A stretch of DNA of 58,079 nt, taken from contig JAGXFP010000016.1 of the NCBI GenBank assembly GCA_024637225.1, positions 1 through 58,079 of the forward strand, given 5' to 3'. Below are positions 19,055 through 27,835 of the stretch, piece after piece (within the stretch, counting starts at the first letter, position 1; every line of letters begins with the position of its first letter). The notes beneath the pieces were generated by a model. The model was not told the DNA's origin. It saw only the letters and a program-made list of their open reading frames with translations, and made no database searches. This stretch comes from Desulfobacterales bacterium. GTDB lineage: Bacteria; Desulfobacterota; Desulfobulbia; Desulfobulbales; JAGXFP01. The position numbers and the translations under genes are program-made.

Positions 19055-19333
19055 TTACTGGGCGCTGGCTTCAGACATGGTGTTGACGCTTCGGGTTAAT
19101 CTAGAAACCTTTCTGGAAGCGTTATTTTTATGGATGGTCCCTTTGCTCGCGGCGCGGTTGATGATCGGAATTGCTACCTTGAGCGCGGCCTGAGCCTCTT
19201 CCTGGGAATTCTGTTCAACGGCTACCCGAACTGACTTGATGGAAGTCCTCAGGACGGATTTGATGGCTCGATTACGACTGCGCCGAACCAGGCTCTGACG
19301 ATGTCTCTTTAACGCTGACTTATGATTAGCCAA
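19055..19333 (-). CDS. rpsT: 30S ribosomal protein S20
   Basis: S20 binds 16S rRNA early in small-subunit assembly. The frame is open further upstream, but family length and the ribosome site (ACAGGAGG, five bases before the codon) place the start at the TTG at 19333, giving LANHKSALKRHRQSLVRR and 92 residues. Repeated basic helical segments are typical (RNRAIKSVLRTSIKSV, KGTIHKNNASRKVSRLTR). A TTG start is a known feature of rpsT in other bacteria such as E. coli, where it takes part in translational self-control. The gene is monocistronic with its own terminator. Confidence 0.97.
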   Translation of the reverse strand: MANHKSALKRHRQSLVRRSRNRAIKSVLRTSIKSVRVAVEQNSQEEAQAALKVAIPIINRAASKGTIHKNNASRKVSRLTRSVNTMSEASAQ

Positions 19334-19372
19334 AACGGCCTCCTGTATCTCAATAAGAATTATGCGGATCAA

Positions 19373-20315
19373 GTTTAATAACTAAAAAGGACAAAATTAA
19401 ATTAAATACATGGAAATGTCAAGGAACTAAAACTCATATTATATTTTTCCAGCCCCTCAACACAAGATAGCGTCGCAAAAAGTCGCCATCTCCTGCGTTG
19501 CTGCAAATAGTCTCGTCACTGCAGCGAACAAAAGCACGGTTCATTCCTTGAATTTGCGCGCCTTGGATCTGACGATTTTTGCTTAACTATCCAATGTGAA
19601 AACGCGGAGTTCACCGCAGGAGCGGCTTCTACCGCGAATGATAGCAGTCGCGGAACAGGAGGTTTTCGCGGCTGAAGCCACTTCCTCACCGGACCAGGGA
19701 ATCCGCTCATCCTGAGCCTGTCGAATTAATGACTTCTGACTTCTTGCGAATTTATCACATTGGGTGGGTTCGCGAAAAGTCCGAAAATGGAAAAGGCGGC
19801 TTTTATTTCCACACCGACATCAAGCCGGCCAGGCGAATCTACCCGACCCGGTTGGCGAGTTAATATAATTTATTTTTTAAAATCAGCAATTTATCCTTGC
19901 TTTGGAAACTTTGTTCAGTTTATAAATTATAATATTTCCTGAATCCGTTAACGTCGCCCTAAAAGGCGCCGGGGGAATTACCTTCACTGCATTTACGAAC
20001 AGATAAACATGTAACAACAGACTGATAAGAGCCAAACTTGTCCGATAGCCGTCACGGATACAGGTATTTGTCAAGTCACATCATCTTGGTTTCAAACCAA
20101 AACATTTTTGACTGCGTTCGCATAAAGATCAACAAAGTCTGCTCTGTTTTTCGGTTCCGGCCAAAATCGAGCTTTAACGGGCAAAGCCGTCTTCTAATCA
20201 AAATCCTGTCGCGACATGGAATCCGGTTAAGAAAGCGACAAATATGCCGGGCAACTTGAGCGGGAGAGTTGCCTGATAATCCATCTTAATCTTTTATCTT
20301 TCGAAAAGTTTTGCA
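19373..20315. other. 943-bp gap with dispersed repeats
   Basis: No credible gene is present. From 19471 to 19580 lies a long imperfect repeat shared with 56451-56577, starting with TCGCAAAAAG and ending near TGACGATTTTT. A second shared block, GCGGCTGAAGCCACTTCCTC, lies near 19668-19705 and has a relative near 56953-56990. A solitary MITE-type end (CCTGAATCCGTTA) lies at 19938. The cdaA promoter should lie in the last 250 bp but no clear consensus was found. Confidence 0.6.
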
Positions 20316-21122
20316 ATGTTTGACACAATCAACTCACTACGCTGGCAGGATGTTATAGATATCGTCATTGTATGGTATATCATCTACCGGCTTCTTCTGA
20401 TTATCAGGGGGACGCGGGCCGCCCAGATGCTGGCGGGTATCGCCATTATTATTTTCGCTTATTTCGTGGCCAAGCACTTTGAGCTCCTGACCCTGTACTG
20501 GCTGTTGAACACCTTTTTAAGTTCGATTTTCCTGATCATCATAATTATCTTCCAGCGCGATATCAGGCGGGCTCTGACCCAGGTGGGCCAGACCCCGTTC
20601 ACCAAGACCTTTGAAAACACGGTTCACTACCTCGAAGAAGTAGTCGAAGCCGCCCGCTACCTCTCACGCCGAAAGATCGGCGCCCTGATCGTCCTGACCC
20701 GGGAAACCGGACTTAACGACCATATTGATTCCGGTCAGACCATCGATGCCAAGCTGAGCAAGGAATTGCTGATCAGTCTGTTCCAGACCCGCTCCCCCCT
20801 CCATGACGGCGGAGTTGTGATCACAATGGGACGGATCATGACGGCCGGCTGCGTGCTGCCGTTAACCAAAAACCCCTATATAAGCAAAAAACTAGGGACC
20901 AGGCATCGAGCCGCCATCGGCCTTTCCGAGGAATCGGATGCGGTTATAGTTGTGGTCTCCGAAGAAACCGGCAGCATTTCCCTGGTCCAGCACGGTGCGA
21001 TCAATTCGGGTCTTGACGCAAATTCCCTCAGGAACAGGTTGAAAACGATATTCGTCCCCAAGGAAGAACAAAACTACATATGGAAAAACTGGTTAAGCAG
21101 GTCTCAAGAGCGAAAAGTCTAA
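20316..21122 (+). CDS. cdaA: Diadenylate cyclase CdaA
   Basis: The enzyme makes cyclic di-AMP from two ATP at the membrane. The protein has 268 residues. Three transmembrane helices lie in the first 80 residues (VIDIVIVWYIIYRLLLII, MLAGIAIIIFAYFVA, TFLSSIFLIIIIIFQ). The DAC domain carries the catalytic LHDGGVV (DGG at 164-166) and TRHRAAIG (RHR at 196-198). The ybbR gene overlaps its end by about 40 bp and glmM follows. The order cdaA-cdaR-glmM is the classical one in Firmicutes and also occurs in Desulfobacterota. It suggests that cyclic di-AMP monitors cell-wall precursor supply. Confidence 0.96.
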   Translation: MFDTINSLRWQDVIDIVIVWYIIYRLLLIIRGTRAAQMLAGIAIIIFAYFVAKHFELLTLYWLLNTFLSSIFLIIIIIFQRDIRRALTQVGQTPFTKTFENTVHYLEEVVEAARYLSRRKIGALIVLTRETGLNDHIDSGQTIDAKLSKELLISLFQTRSPLHDGGVVITMGRIMTAGCVLPLTKNPYISKKLGTRHRAAIGLSEESDAVIVVVSEETGSISLVQHGAINSGLDANSLRNRLKTIFVPKEEQNYIWKNWLSRSQERKV

Positions 21123-22081
21123 TCAAAGGGGTAAAGCTGCCCAAGAACCTGGTCCTTAAACTGGTCTCGTTCTTTTTCGCGGTATTTCTCTGGTATTTCG
21201 TGGTCGGCGAAGACAAGATCGATACAACCCTGTATATCCCCTTGGAGATCACCAATCTGCCGCAGAACCTGGTGATCTCCAACCAGTTCCGGAAACAGCT
21301 GGAAGTTACGGTCAACGGTCCCAGGGGGCTGGTACGCAGCATTTCGGGCAAGGACATCTCCAGGCCGGTAGACCTCAGCAACGTCCAGCCCGGCAATCAT
21401 GTGATAAAAAACACTCCGGAATCGATAGAATTGCCGAACAGCATCCAGATCCAGAATATTCGCCCCGCCAACATATCGTTGACCATTGATCGTCTGGTCA
21501 AAAAAGAGCTGCCGATCAAACCGGTTCTGGAGGGAGAACCGGCCGCGGGTTATGAGGTGGCCGGCCTATTCGCGGTACCCCCTACCCTGGAACTGACCGC
21601 CCCGGCCGCCATCCTGAAAGAAGATGTCTTCCTGTCGACCGAACCGATCGACATCTCTGGACTGAAAAAGAATTTCACCGCCGAGGTTTCACTTAAGGTC
21701 AGGGATGAGATTACCGAGCTGATCGGCGAACCGACCATTTCCGTTAATGTTTTGATCAAGGAAAAAGAGGTGAGCCGGGCATTTGAAAATATTCCGGTAT
21801 CATTTACCCATGAAGCGCAACGAACCACCTATCGCCTCGACCATCACCACGTGGACGTCAAGGCCACGATTCCTTATCATCTGGCCGAAAAAGCTGCCGG
21901 TGATTTTCAATTAGAGGCCGTCATCGACGCGGACAAACTGCCGGCTGGACAATATGAACTGCCGGTCAGGATCGTTTCCGCGATTCCGGACATTAAAATA
22001 GAAAGGGTGATCCCGGATACGATAAAAATCCGGATAAGCCCGCCCCAGCCCGTCATGAAAAAACAACTTCGCTCTCAATAA
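21080..22081 (+). CDS. cdaR: YbbR-domain protein, likely CdaA regulator (CdaR)
   Basis: The protein has 333 residues. One N-terminal transmembrane anchor (LVLKLVSFFFAVFLWYFVVG, about 27-46) is followed by extracytoplasmic YbbR repeats: YIPLEITNLPQNLVI, VTVNGPRGLVRSISG, DLSNVQPGNHVI, VEPVLEGEPAAGYEV-like strands, then TAPAAILKEDVFL. CdaR proteins bind and modulate CdaA. The coding region begins inside the cdaA end (43-bp overlap), which implies translational coupling. The C-terminal VMKKQLRSQ tail is short and charged. Confidence 0.9.
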   Translation: MEKLVKQVSRAKSLIKGVKLPKNLVLKLVSFFFAVFLWYFVVGEDKIDTTLYIPLEITNLPQNLVISNQFRKQLEVTVNGPRGLVRSISGKDISRPVDLSNVQPGNHVIKNTPESIELPNSIQIQNIRPANISLTIDRLVKKELPIKPVLEGEPAAGYEVAGLFAVPPTLELTAPAAILKEDVFLSTEPIDISGLKKNFTAEVSLKVRDEITELIGEPTISVNVLIKEKEVSRAFENIPVSFTHEAQRTTYRLDHHHVDVKATIPYHLAEKAAGDFQLEAVIDADKLPAGQYELPVRIVSAIPDIKIERVIPDTIKIRISPPQPVMKKQLRSQ

Positions 22082-22103
22082 CCCCCAATGGAACCATGAT
22101 TAA

Positions 22104-23453
22104 ATGAGAAAACTTTTCGGTACCGACGGAGTCAGGGGGGTTGCCAATATCCATCCGATGACCACGGAAATAGCCATGCAGATCGGCCGCGGCATCGCCT
22201 ATCTGGTCAAGGACATGAAAAAGGACCACCGGATCGTGATCGGCAAGGACACTCGCCTTTCCGGATATATGATCGAAAACGCCCTGGCCTCCGGGATCTG
22301 TTCGATGGGAGTCGACGTGCTGCTGGTCGGCCCGATGCCCACTCCGGGCATCGGCTTTATCACCACGAGCATGCGGGCCGATGCCGGCGTGGTTATCTCC
22401 GCTTCCCATAATCCCTTCCAGGACAACGGCATCAAGATCTTCTCCCGGGACGGCTTCAAACTCCCCGATCAACAGGAATTGAAGATCGAGGATCTGATCT
22501 TTTCCAAAAAGATGGAGTCGCTCCGGCCGATCGCCGAAGAGATCGGCAAGGCCTTCCGGCTCGACGACGCCCGGGGGCGCTACACGGTTTTTCTGAAGAA
22601 CACCTTCCCAAAGAAGTATGTCCTTGATGGCTTCCACATCGTTCTCGATTGCGCCAACGGCGCCACCTACGGGGTGGCTCCCCACGTTTTCGAGGAGCTC
22701 GGCGCCAAGATAACCGCCCTGGCTGTGGAACCGGACGGCAGGAACATCAATCACCAATGCGGCGCCCTCTATCCGCAGCTGATGGCCGAAAAGGTCAAGG
22801 AGGTCGGGGCCGATATCGGCATCGCCCTGGACGGCGACGGCGACCGGCTGATCGTGGTCGACGAGAAGGGCAGAATTGTCGACGGCGATCATGTCATGGC
22901 GATCTGCGCCTCCGAGTTGATGGCCCGGCGCAAACTCCGCAAGAAAACCCTGGTCAGTACGGTGATGAGCAACCTGGGCCTGGAAGTGGCGATGCAAAAG
23001 ATGGGCGGCAGGATGCTGCGCACCCAGGTCGGCGACCGGTACGTCGTCGAGGAGATGCGCCGGGGCGGCTATAATTTCGGCGGCGAACAATCCGGCCATC
23101 TGGTCTTTCTCGATCACAACACCACCGGTGACGGCATCCTCGCCGCTTTGCAGCTTCTGGCGATCATGATCAAGCGCGACAAGCCTCTCTCCGAACTGGC
23201 GACCCTGATGGAATCATTCCCCCAGACCCTGCAAAACGTTAAAACCGGAAGCCGAATCGATCCCGCCCGGATCAAGGGCTTCTCCCGGAAAGTCGCCGAT
23301 TTGGAAAAAGAGCTCGGCACCAGCGGCCGCATCCTGGTCCGTCCCTCCGGCACCGAAGCGGTGATCAGGGTGATGGTCGAAGGACCGGACCAGAGCCTGA
23401 TCGACTCCATGGCCGCCGAGCTCTGCGAGATGATCAGCCGGGCCGGCCGATAA
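22104..23453 (+). CDS. glmM: Phosphoglucosamine mutase
   Basis: GlmM interconverts glucosamine 6-phosphate and glucosamine 1-phosphate on the way to UDP-GlcNAc. The protein has 449 residues, standard length. The start [18 protein letters not shown] is characteristic. The active-site phosphoserine lies in [18 protein letters not shown] (about residue 101). The metal loop is [13 protein letters not shown], the sugar-binding loop [12 protein letters not shown], and the phosphate loop [16 protein letters not shown] near the end. The gene follows ybbR by 22 bp and precedes the TlyA-like methyltransferase by a few bases. Confidence 0.98.
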   Translation: MRKLFGTDGVRGVANIHPMTTEIAMQIGRGIAYLVKDMKKDHRIVIGKDTRLSGYMIENALASGICSMGVDVLLVGPMPTPGIGFITTSMRADAGVVISASHNPFQDNGIKIFSRDGFKLPDQQELKIEDLIFSKKMESLRPIAEEIGKAFRLDDARGRYTVFLKNTFPKKYVLDGFHIVLDCANGATYGVAPHVFEELGAKITALAVEPDGRNINHQCGALYPQLMAEKVKEVGADIGIALDGDGDRLIVVDEKGRIVDGDHVMAICASELMARRKLRKKTLVSTVMSNLGLEVAMQKMGGRMLRTQVGDRYVVEEMRRGGYNFGGEQSGHLVFLDHNTTGDGILAALQLLAIMIKRDKPLSELATLMESFPQTLQNVKTGSRIDPARIKGFSRKVADLEKELGTSGRILVRPSGTEAVIRVMVEGPDQSLIDSMAAELCEMISRAGR

Positions 23454-23466
23454 ATTGCCGAGCCCG

Positions 23467-24198
23467 ATGAAGTTACGTTTGGACAAGCTGCTGCTGAGCC
23501 GGAATCTCGTGGAGAGCCGCCAGAAGGCCCAGGCCCTGATCGGGGCCGGAAAAGTTTTCGTCGACGGCCAGCGCTCCGACAAGGTCGGCAGCCGGATTCC
23601 GATCGACAGCAGCATCGAGATCAAGGGCAACGACTCCCCTTACGTGAGCCGGGGCGGCCACAAAATCGCCGCCGGCCTGGACCACTTCGGGATCGATCCC
23701 GCCGGAATGATCTGTGCCGACTTCGGGGCTTCAACCGGCGGCTTCACCGACTGCCTCCTCCAACGCAATGCCGCCAGGGTATATGCCGTCGACGTCGGCT
23801 ACGGGCAGCTGGCCTGGAAACTCCGCCAGGATGAACGGGTGGTGGTCATGGAGAGAACCAACGCCCGTCACCTGAACCCGGCAGACATTCCCGAACCGCT
23901 TGATCTGGTAGTTATCGACGCCTCCTTCATTTCCCTGGAGCTTCTGCTCGGCCCCGCAAAAACCTTTTTAAAACCAGGCGGCGCCATCCTCGCCCTGGTT
24001 AAACCCCAATTCGAGGTGGGCCGAGGCCAGGTCGGCAAGGGCGGCGTGGTCAGGGACCCGGAGCTGCACGAGGCCGCCATCAAAAAAATCGAGGATTTCG
24101 GCATCGCCCTCGGCCTGCGCAGCCGGGGTTTCGTCTCTTCACCTATCCTTGGCCCCAAGGGTAACCGGGAATTTCTGATCAACTTTACCCTGCCCTGA
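23467..24198 (+). CDS. tlyA: TlyA-family rRNA (cytidine-2'-O)-methyltransferase
   Basis: TlyA methylates ribose of specific cytidines in ribosomal RNA; homologues were long called hemolysins. The start is the ATG at 23467 (MKLRLDKLLLSRNLVES, 243 residues); a TTG at 23455 is in frame. An S4 RNA-binding domain covers about 1-60. An FtsJ-like Rossmann methyltransferase follows: YVSRGGHKIAAGLDHF, CADFGASTGGFTDCLLQR (SAM motif), VYAVDVGYGQLAWKLR, and the catalytic KPQFEVGRGQVGKGGVV. It is separated from glmM by only 13 bp and is the last gene of this plus-strand unit. Confidence 0.92.
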   Translation: MKLRLDKLLLSRNLVESRQKAQALIGAGKVFVDGQRSDKVGSRIPIDSSIEIKGNDSPYVSRGGHKIAAGLDHFGIDPAGMICADFGASTGGFTDCLLQRNAARVYAVDVGYGQLAWKLRQDERVVVMERTNARHLNPADIPEPLDLVVIDASFISLELLLGPAKTFLKPGGAILALVKPQFEVGRGQVGKGGVVRDPELHEAAIKKIEDFGIALGLRSRGFVSSPILGPKGNREFLINFTLP

Positions 24199-24281
24199 GC
24201 TCCCCTTCCTCAGCTGCACAATAATTTTCCAGAGCCCTGACGGCTTGACTTGTCGATTCCGCTAATGCCAAAATGACGTAA

Positions 24282-24369
24282 GTCATTGCGAGCGCAGCGA
24301 AGCAATCCAGAGAACATGTAACTAGTTAAAAGCACCTGATTGCTTCGTCGCTTCGCTTCTCTCAATGAC
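24282..24369. repeat. REP-like palindromic element, second copy
   Basis: Left arm 24282-24310 (GTCATTGCGAGCGCAGCGAA and on) and right arm 24336-24369 (CTGATTGCTTCGTCGCTTCG and on) pair imperfectly. The loop holds TAACTAGTTA, as in the copy at 9212-9298. A TTTTTGCGA-type unit follows at 24379-24396, repeating the arrangement seen after uvrB. Confidence 0.85.
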
Positions 24370-24456
24370 GTGGTGAATCAGTTTTTGCGAACTCAAATAT
24401 AAAAAATGTGAGTTTTTCCTTGAATACGATGCAAAAGGAAAACTCGGCGGATATAA

Positions 24457-25386
24457 ATGCTGCGGCAAACCCTTAAGAAGACCTTCGCCAAACGATTCAA
24501 GCGCTATTCGTTTCTGGCCGGCCTGGCCCTGCTCACCATTTTTCTGCTGACCAACGGGATCGACGACCATTTCCGGGAAACCCCTGCCGATCCGGCAATT
24601 GAGGAAGAGGCTGCCGCCGAGGATTCCGGATTCCCGCCCCCCTCGACCATTGTCGAGATTCCCCTGGTCGGCGAAATCGACGCCCGGAATTTTTCCCTGC
24701 CGGTCCTGGCCGTGGTCCTCGGACTGGTGGACGGTTTAAACCCCTGCGCCATGTGGGTCCTGGTCTATCTCATCTCCCTGGTTCTATCCCTGAAAGACCG
24801 GAGGAAGATCTGGCTGATCGTCGGTTCTTTCGTGTTTGCCTCGGGGGTGCTCTATTTTCTGTTTATGACGGCGTGGCTGAACGCCTTCCTTTTCATGGGC
24901 TATGTCCGGGAGCTGACCCTGTTGATCGGTTTTTTCGCCCTATGGGTCGGCATAACGGATATTTACGAATCGATCAGGAACCGGGGCCGGCCGACTTGTC
25001 AAGTCGGCGACCGTGAATCGAAAAACCGGACCATGGCGCGGATCAAGGAAGTAGCCCTGTCGCCGCTGTCGGTCGGCAGCTTTTTCGCGATTATCGCGCT
25101 GGCCTTCATCGTCAACTCGATAGAGTTCCTCTGCTCCGCCGCGATCCCGGCGGTTTTCACTTATATCCTCTCGATCAGCCCGCTCAGCCCCATCCAGTAC
25201 TATATGTATATCCTGATGTATGTCTTGTTCTTCATGCTCGACGATCTGCTGATCTTTGCCACCGCCGCCTTCGCGGTCACCTCGAGTATCGGCGAGAAAT
25301 ATGCCGGATACACCAAACCTGTCGGCGGGGTGATCATGCTCGCCATCGGTGTAATCCTGATCTTTTTCCCCGATGTCCTTAGATAA
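24457..25386 (+). CDS. CcdA/DsbD-like thiol-redox membrane protein
   Basis: The protein has 309 residues. A basic N-terminus and one anchor (FLAGLALLTIFLLT, about 19-33) are followed by an acidic periplasmic stretch (about 40-75) and then about six membrane segments. Cys97 lies in DGLNPCAMWVL at the first core helix and Cys226 in SIEFLCSAAIPAVFT at the fourth. This is the placement of the redox-active pair in CcdA and the DsbD membrane domain, which carry reducing power across the inner membrane. No thioredoxin-like or c-type cytochrome assembly gene is adjacent, so the partner is unknown. Assignment to the superfamily is good, exact role open. Confidence 0.75.
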   Translation: MLRQTLKKTFAKRFKRYSFLAGLALLTIFLLTNGIDDHFRETPADPAIEEEAAAEDSGFPPPSTIVEIPLVGEIDARNFSLPVLAVVLGLVDGLNPCAMWVLVYLISLVLSLKDRRKIWLIVGSFVFASGVLYFLFMTAWLNAFLFMGYVRELTLLIGFFALWVGITDIYESIRNRGRPTCQVGDRESKNRTMARIKEVALSPLSVGSFFAIIALAFIVNSIEFLCSAAIPAVFTYILSISPLSPIQYYMYILMYVLFFMLDDLLIFATAAFAVTSSIGEKYAGYTKPVGGVIMLAIGVILIFFPDVLR

Positions 25387-25593
25387 TCCTGAATCCGTGA
25401 GCGTTTTTAAGAATTGAAGCAACTGAGAGAATAACAGGGAGAAGCGCGGCGTGTTGGTCAGGGAAGCTTAGATCGATCCAAAGAGGCCGTGATCGCTTTT
25501 TAAAAGACCTTTCCGCAAGAAAAGGGGGTATAATGCGCTAAACAAAAAGATTGGCATGGCAGCATAATTCCATCAGCCCCGAGGTAAAACAAG

Positions 25594-25719
25594 ATGAGCA
25601 AAGGCATGAACACCAAAAAAAGCGCCAAGAAGGACCCGGCCAAAAGTATGAAAGAGAAAAAGGCCGCCAAGGCCGCCAAGAAAGTGGAAAAAAAAGGTCA
25701 AGGCTTCAGAATATCGTAA
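25594..25719 (+). CDS. Small lysine- and alanine-rich basic protein
   Basis: An ATG at 25594, behind GAGG at 25581, opens a 41-codon frame: MSKGMNTKKSAKKDPAKSMK followed by EKKAAKAAKKVEKKG and a short tail. Similar tiny basic proteins starting MSKG and containing KEKKAAK occur widely in proteobacteria, with no known function. The frame ends after an A8 run (25688-25695). Slippage there would extend the product by about 50 residues to a stop near 25840. The short form matches family length better. Confidence 0.6.
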   Translation: MSKGMNTKKSAKKDPAKSMKEKKAAKAAKKVEKKGQGFRIS

Positions 25720-25906
25720 CCCCGATTTTTCCAGCGAGATTGATCAATCGGAGAGGATGCCGGGGTTGCCGATTCCTGAATCCATGAGCCTAAAGAAAAA
25801 CAGAGTCAAGGAAAAACGCCCCGGCATCACGATTCGATAATTACCCGCCCGCCCCGTCCAACGCAATTAACACGCTCCGGCCCGCCGATTTTTTTTAACC
25901 GGCTGA

Positions 25907-27541
25907 TCAAAGGTTAGCAACCATCTGCCCGGAGTACTCCCCCCGCAGCCTGGCCACCTCTTCATCTTCGAGATAGTCGTCGAAATTCATCATCCTGTCG
26001 ATCGTATAAGTCGGGGTGATCTCGACGATCCGGTTCGCCACCGTATTGACGAACTCATGATCGTGGGAGGCGAAGAGCACCACCTCGGGAAAGGCGATCA
26101 GGCCGTTATTGAGCGCGGTGATCGATTCCAGGTCAAGGTGGTTGGTCGGCTCATCGAGGATAAGGGTATTGGCGGAGGCGAGCATCATTCGCGCCAGCAT
26201 GCAGCGGACCTTCTCACCACCGGAGAGGACCTCGACCTTTTTGAGGGCCTCTTCGCCCGAGAAGAGCATCCGGCCGAGAAAACCGCGGGAAAAGCTTTCG
26301 CCCTCGGTGGGCGGCGCGAATTGGCGGAGCCATTCGACCAGGTTCAGGTCGTGGTCGAAGTAGGCGCTGTTTTCTTTTGGGAAATAGGCGGTGGAAATGG
26401 TCTGCCCCCAATTAAAGGTGCCGCTGTCCGGCTCGATTTTCCCGGTCAGGATCTCGAAGAGGGCGGTCCTGGCCAGGTTGTTAGTGCCGACAAAAGCGAT
26501 CTTGTCTCCCTTGTTGACCGTGAGCGAGAAGTTATCGAGGACCACCACCCCGTCCACCTTCTTACAGAGGTCCTTGACCGCGAGGATGATATCGCCGCAG
26601 GGCCGTTCCGGCTTGAATACCACATAGGGATATTTGCGTGAGGAGTTCGGCATGTCCTCGGTGGTGAGCTTTTCAAGCAGTTTCTTCCGCGAGGTGGCCT
26701 GCTTGGCCTTGGAGGCATTCGAGCTGAAGCGCTGGATGAATTCCTTGAGCTCCTCGGCCCGGGCGGCGCTCTTTTTGTTTTCATTCTGCTTCTGCTTGAG
26801 GCTCAGCTGGCTGGCCTGATACCAGAAATCGTAGTTACCGACATAGACCTGAATGCGGCCGAAATCGATATCGGCCGTATGGGTGCAGACCTGGTTCAGG
26901 AAGTGGCGGTCATGGGAGACGATAATAGTGGTGTTGTCGAAACGGGACAGAAAGCTCTCCAGCCAATTGATCGACTGGAAGTCCAGGTTGTTGGTGGGTT
27001 CGTCGAGCAGCAGGATATCGGGATTGCCGAACAGGGCCTGGGCGAGCAGCACCCGCACCTTGTCGCCGCCGTCAAGCTCCTTCATCTTCATTTCCCGGAG
27101 CTCCTCGGCAATGCCGAGACCGCTGAGCAGCACCGCCACTTCGGATTCCGCCTCGTAACCGTTCATCTCGGCGAATTCACCCTCGAGCTCACCGCAGCGC
27201 AGGCCGTCCGCCTCCGAAAGATCGGTTTTGGCGTACAGTGCCTCCCGCTCCGCCATCAGCTCGTAGAGCCGGGGATGGCCCATGATCACGGTATGAAAAA
27301 CGGTCTCTTCATCGAAAGCGAAATGATCCTGCCGCAGCATGGCGATCCGCTCCCGGGCCCCAACTGAGATCTCTCCGCGGTCCGCCTCCATTTCCCCGGC
27401 GAGAATCTTCAGGAAGGTGGATTTGCCGGCGCCGTTGGCCCCTATTAGGCCGTAGCAGTTGCCGTGGGTGAACTTGATATTGACGTCCTGAAAAATAACC
27501 CTCTTGCCATAGGCGAGGGTGACATTTGCTGCATTGATCAT
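25907..27541 (-). CDS. ABC-F family ATPase (YbiT/EttA-like)
   Basis: This soluble protein has twin ATPase domains and no membrane part; ABC-F members act on the ribosome. The start is the ATG at 27541 (MINAANVTLAYGKRVIF, 544 residues), preceded by AGGTAAGAAG; the longer frame upstream looks non-coding. First Walker A is GANGAGKST (34-42), first signature region ELDGGDKVRVLLAQALF, Walker B LLLDEPTNNLD. The linker with KQKQNENKKSAARAEELKEF follows. The second domain has LSGGEKVRCMLARMML and LILDEPTNHLDLES. The pattern fits the YbiT branch. The second Walker A is degenerate (VGTNNLARTALF instead of GxxGxGKST), a known trait in this branch. Confidence 0.9.
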   Translation of the reverse strand: MINAANVTLAYGKRVIFQDVNIKFTHGNCYGLIGANGAGKSTFLKILAGEMEADRGEISVGARERIAMLRQDHFAFDEETVFHTVIMGHPRLYELMAEREALYAKTDLSEADGLRCGELEGEFAEMNGYEAESEVAVLLSGLGIAEELREMKMKELDGGDKVRVLLAQALFGNPDILLLDEPTNNLDFQSINWLESFLSRFDNTTIIVSHDRHFLNQVCTHTADIDFGRIQVYVGNYDFWYQASQLSLKQKQNENKKSAARAEELKEFIQRFSSNASKAKQATSRKKLLEKLTTEDMPNSSRKYPYVVFKPERPCGDIILAVKDLCKKVDGVVVLDNFSLTVNKGDKIAFVGTNNLARTALFEILTGKIEPDSGTFNWGQTISTAYFPKENSAYFDHDLNLVEWLRQFAPPTEGESFSRGFLGRMLFSGEEALKKVEVLSGGEKVRCMLARMMLASANTLILDEPTNHLDLESITALNNGLIAFPEVVLFASHDHEFVNTVANRIVEITPTYTIDRMMNFDDYLEDEEVARLRGEYSGQMVANL

Positions 27542-27598
27542 GAGCTTCTTACCTGTGTGGTCTGGCCTCGCCGGTTGCGGCGGGCTTGAAAAATAAAA

Positions 27599-27623
27599 AA
27601 CCACGGAGCTTGCCTCCGTGGTT
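27599..27623 (-). terminator. Rho-independent terminator after ppcA
   Basis: The stem CCACGGAG/CTCCGTGG with a 5-nt loop, extended by AA/TT, is followed on the minus strand by six T, then A and T. It lies about 210 bp past the ppcA stop and upstream of the ABC-F gene. Confidence 0.8.
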
Positions 27624-27835
27624 CGCGGATCACCTGTCTGCTGCCTCCCTCCCAAGGGAGAAGTTAACGCAATCAGTTACTTTACAACATTTTGTTATTT
27701 TTTTCTCGTCTACCCGGCTAAAAACATATCAAGTGTACAAAAAAATTTACCGCTCCCGCGAATCCGGCTCAGTGTCAAGCCAAAATTCCCCACGAAACCG
27801 CCACACCAGGAAGGAGCGAACTTGCCAAAGGCTTC

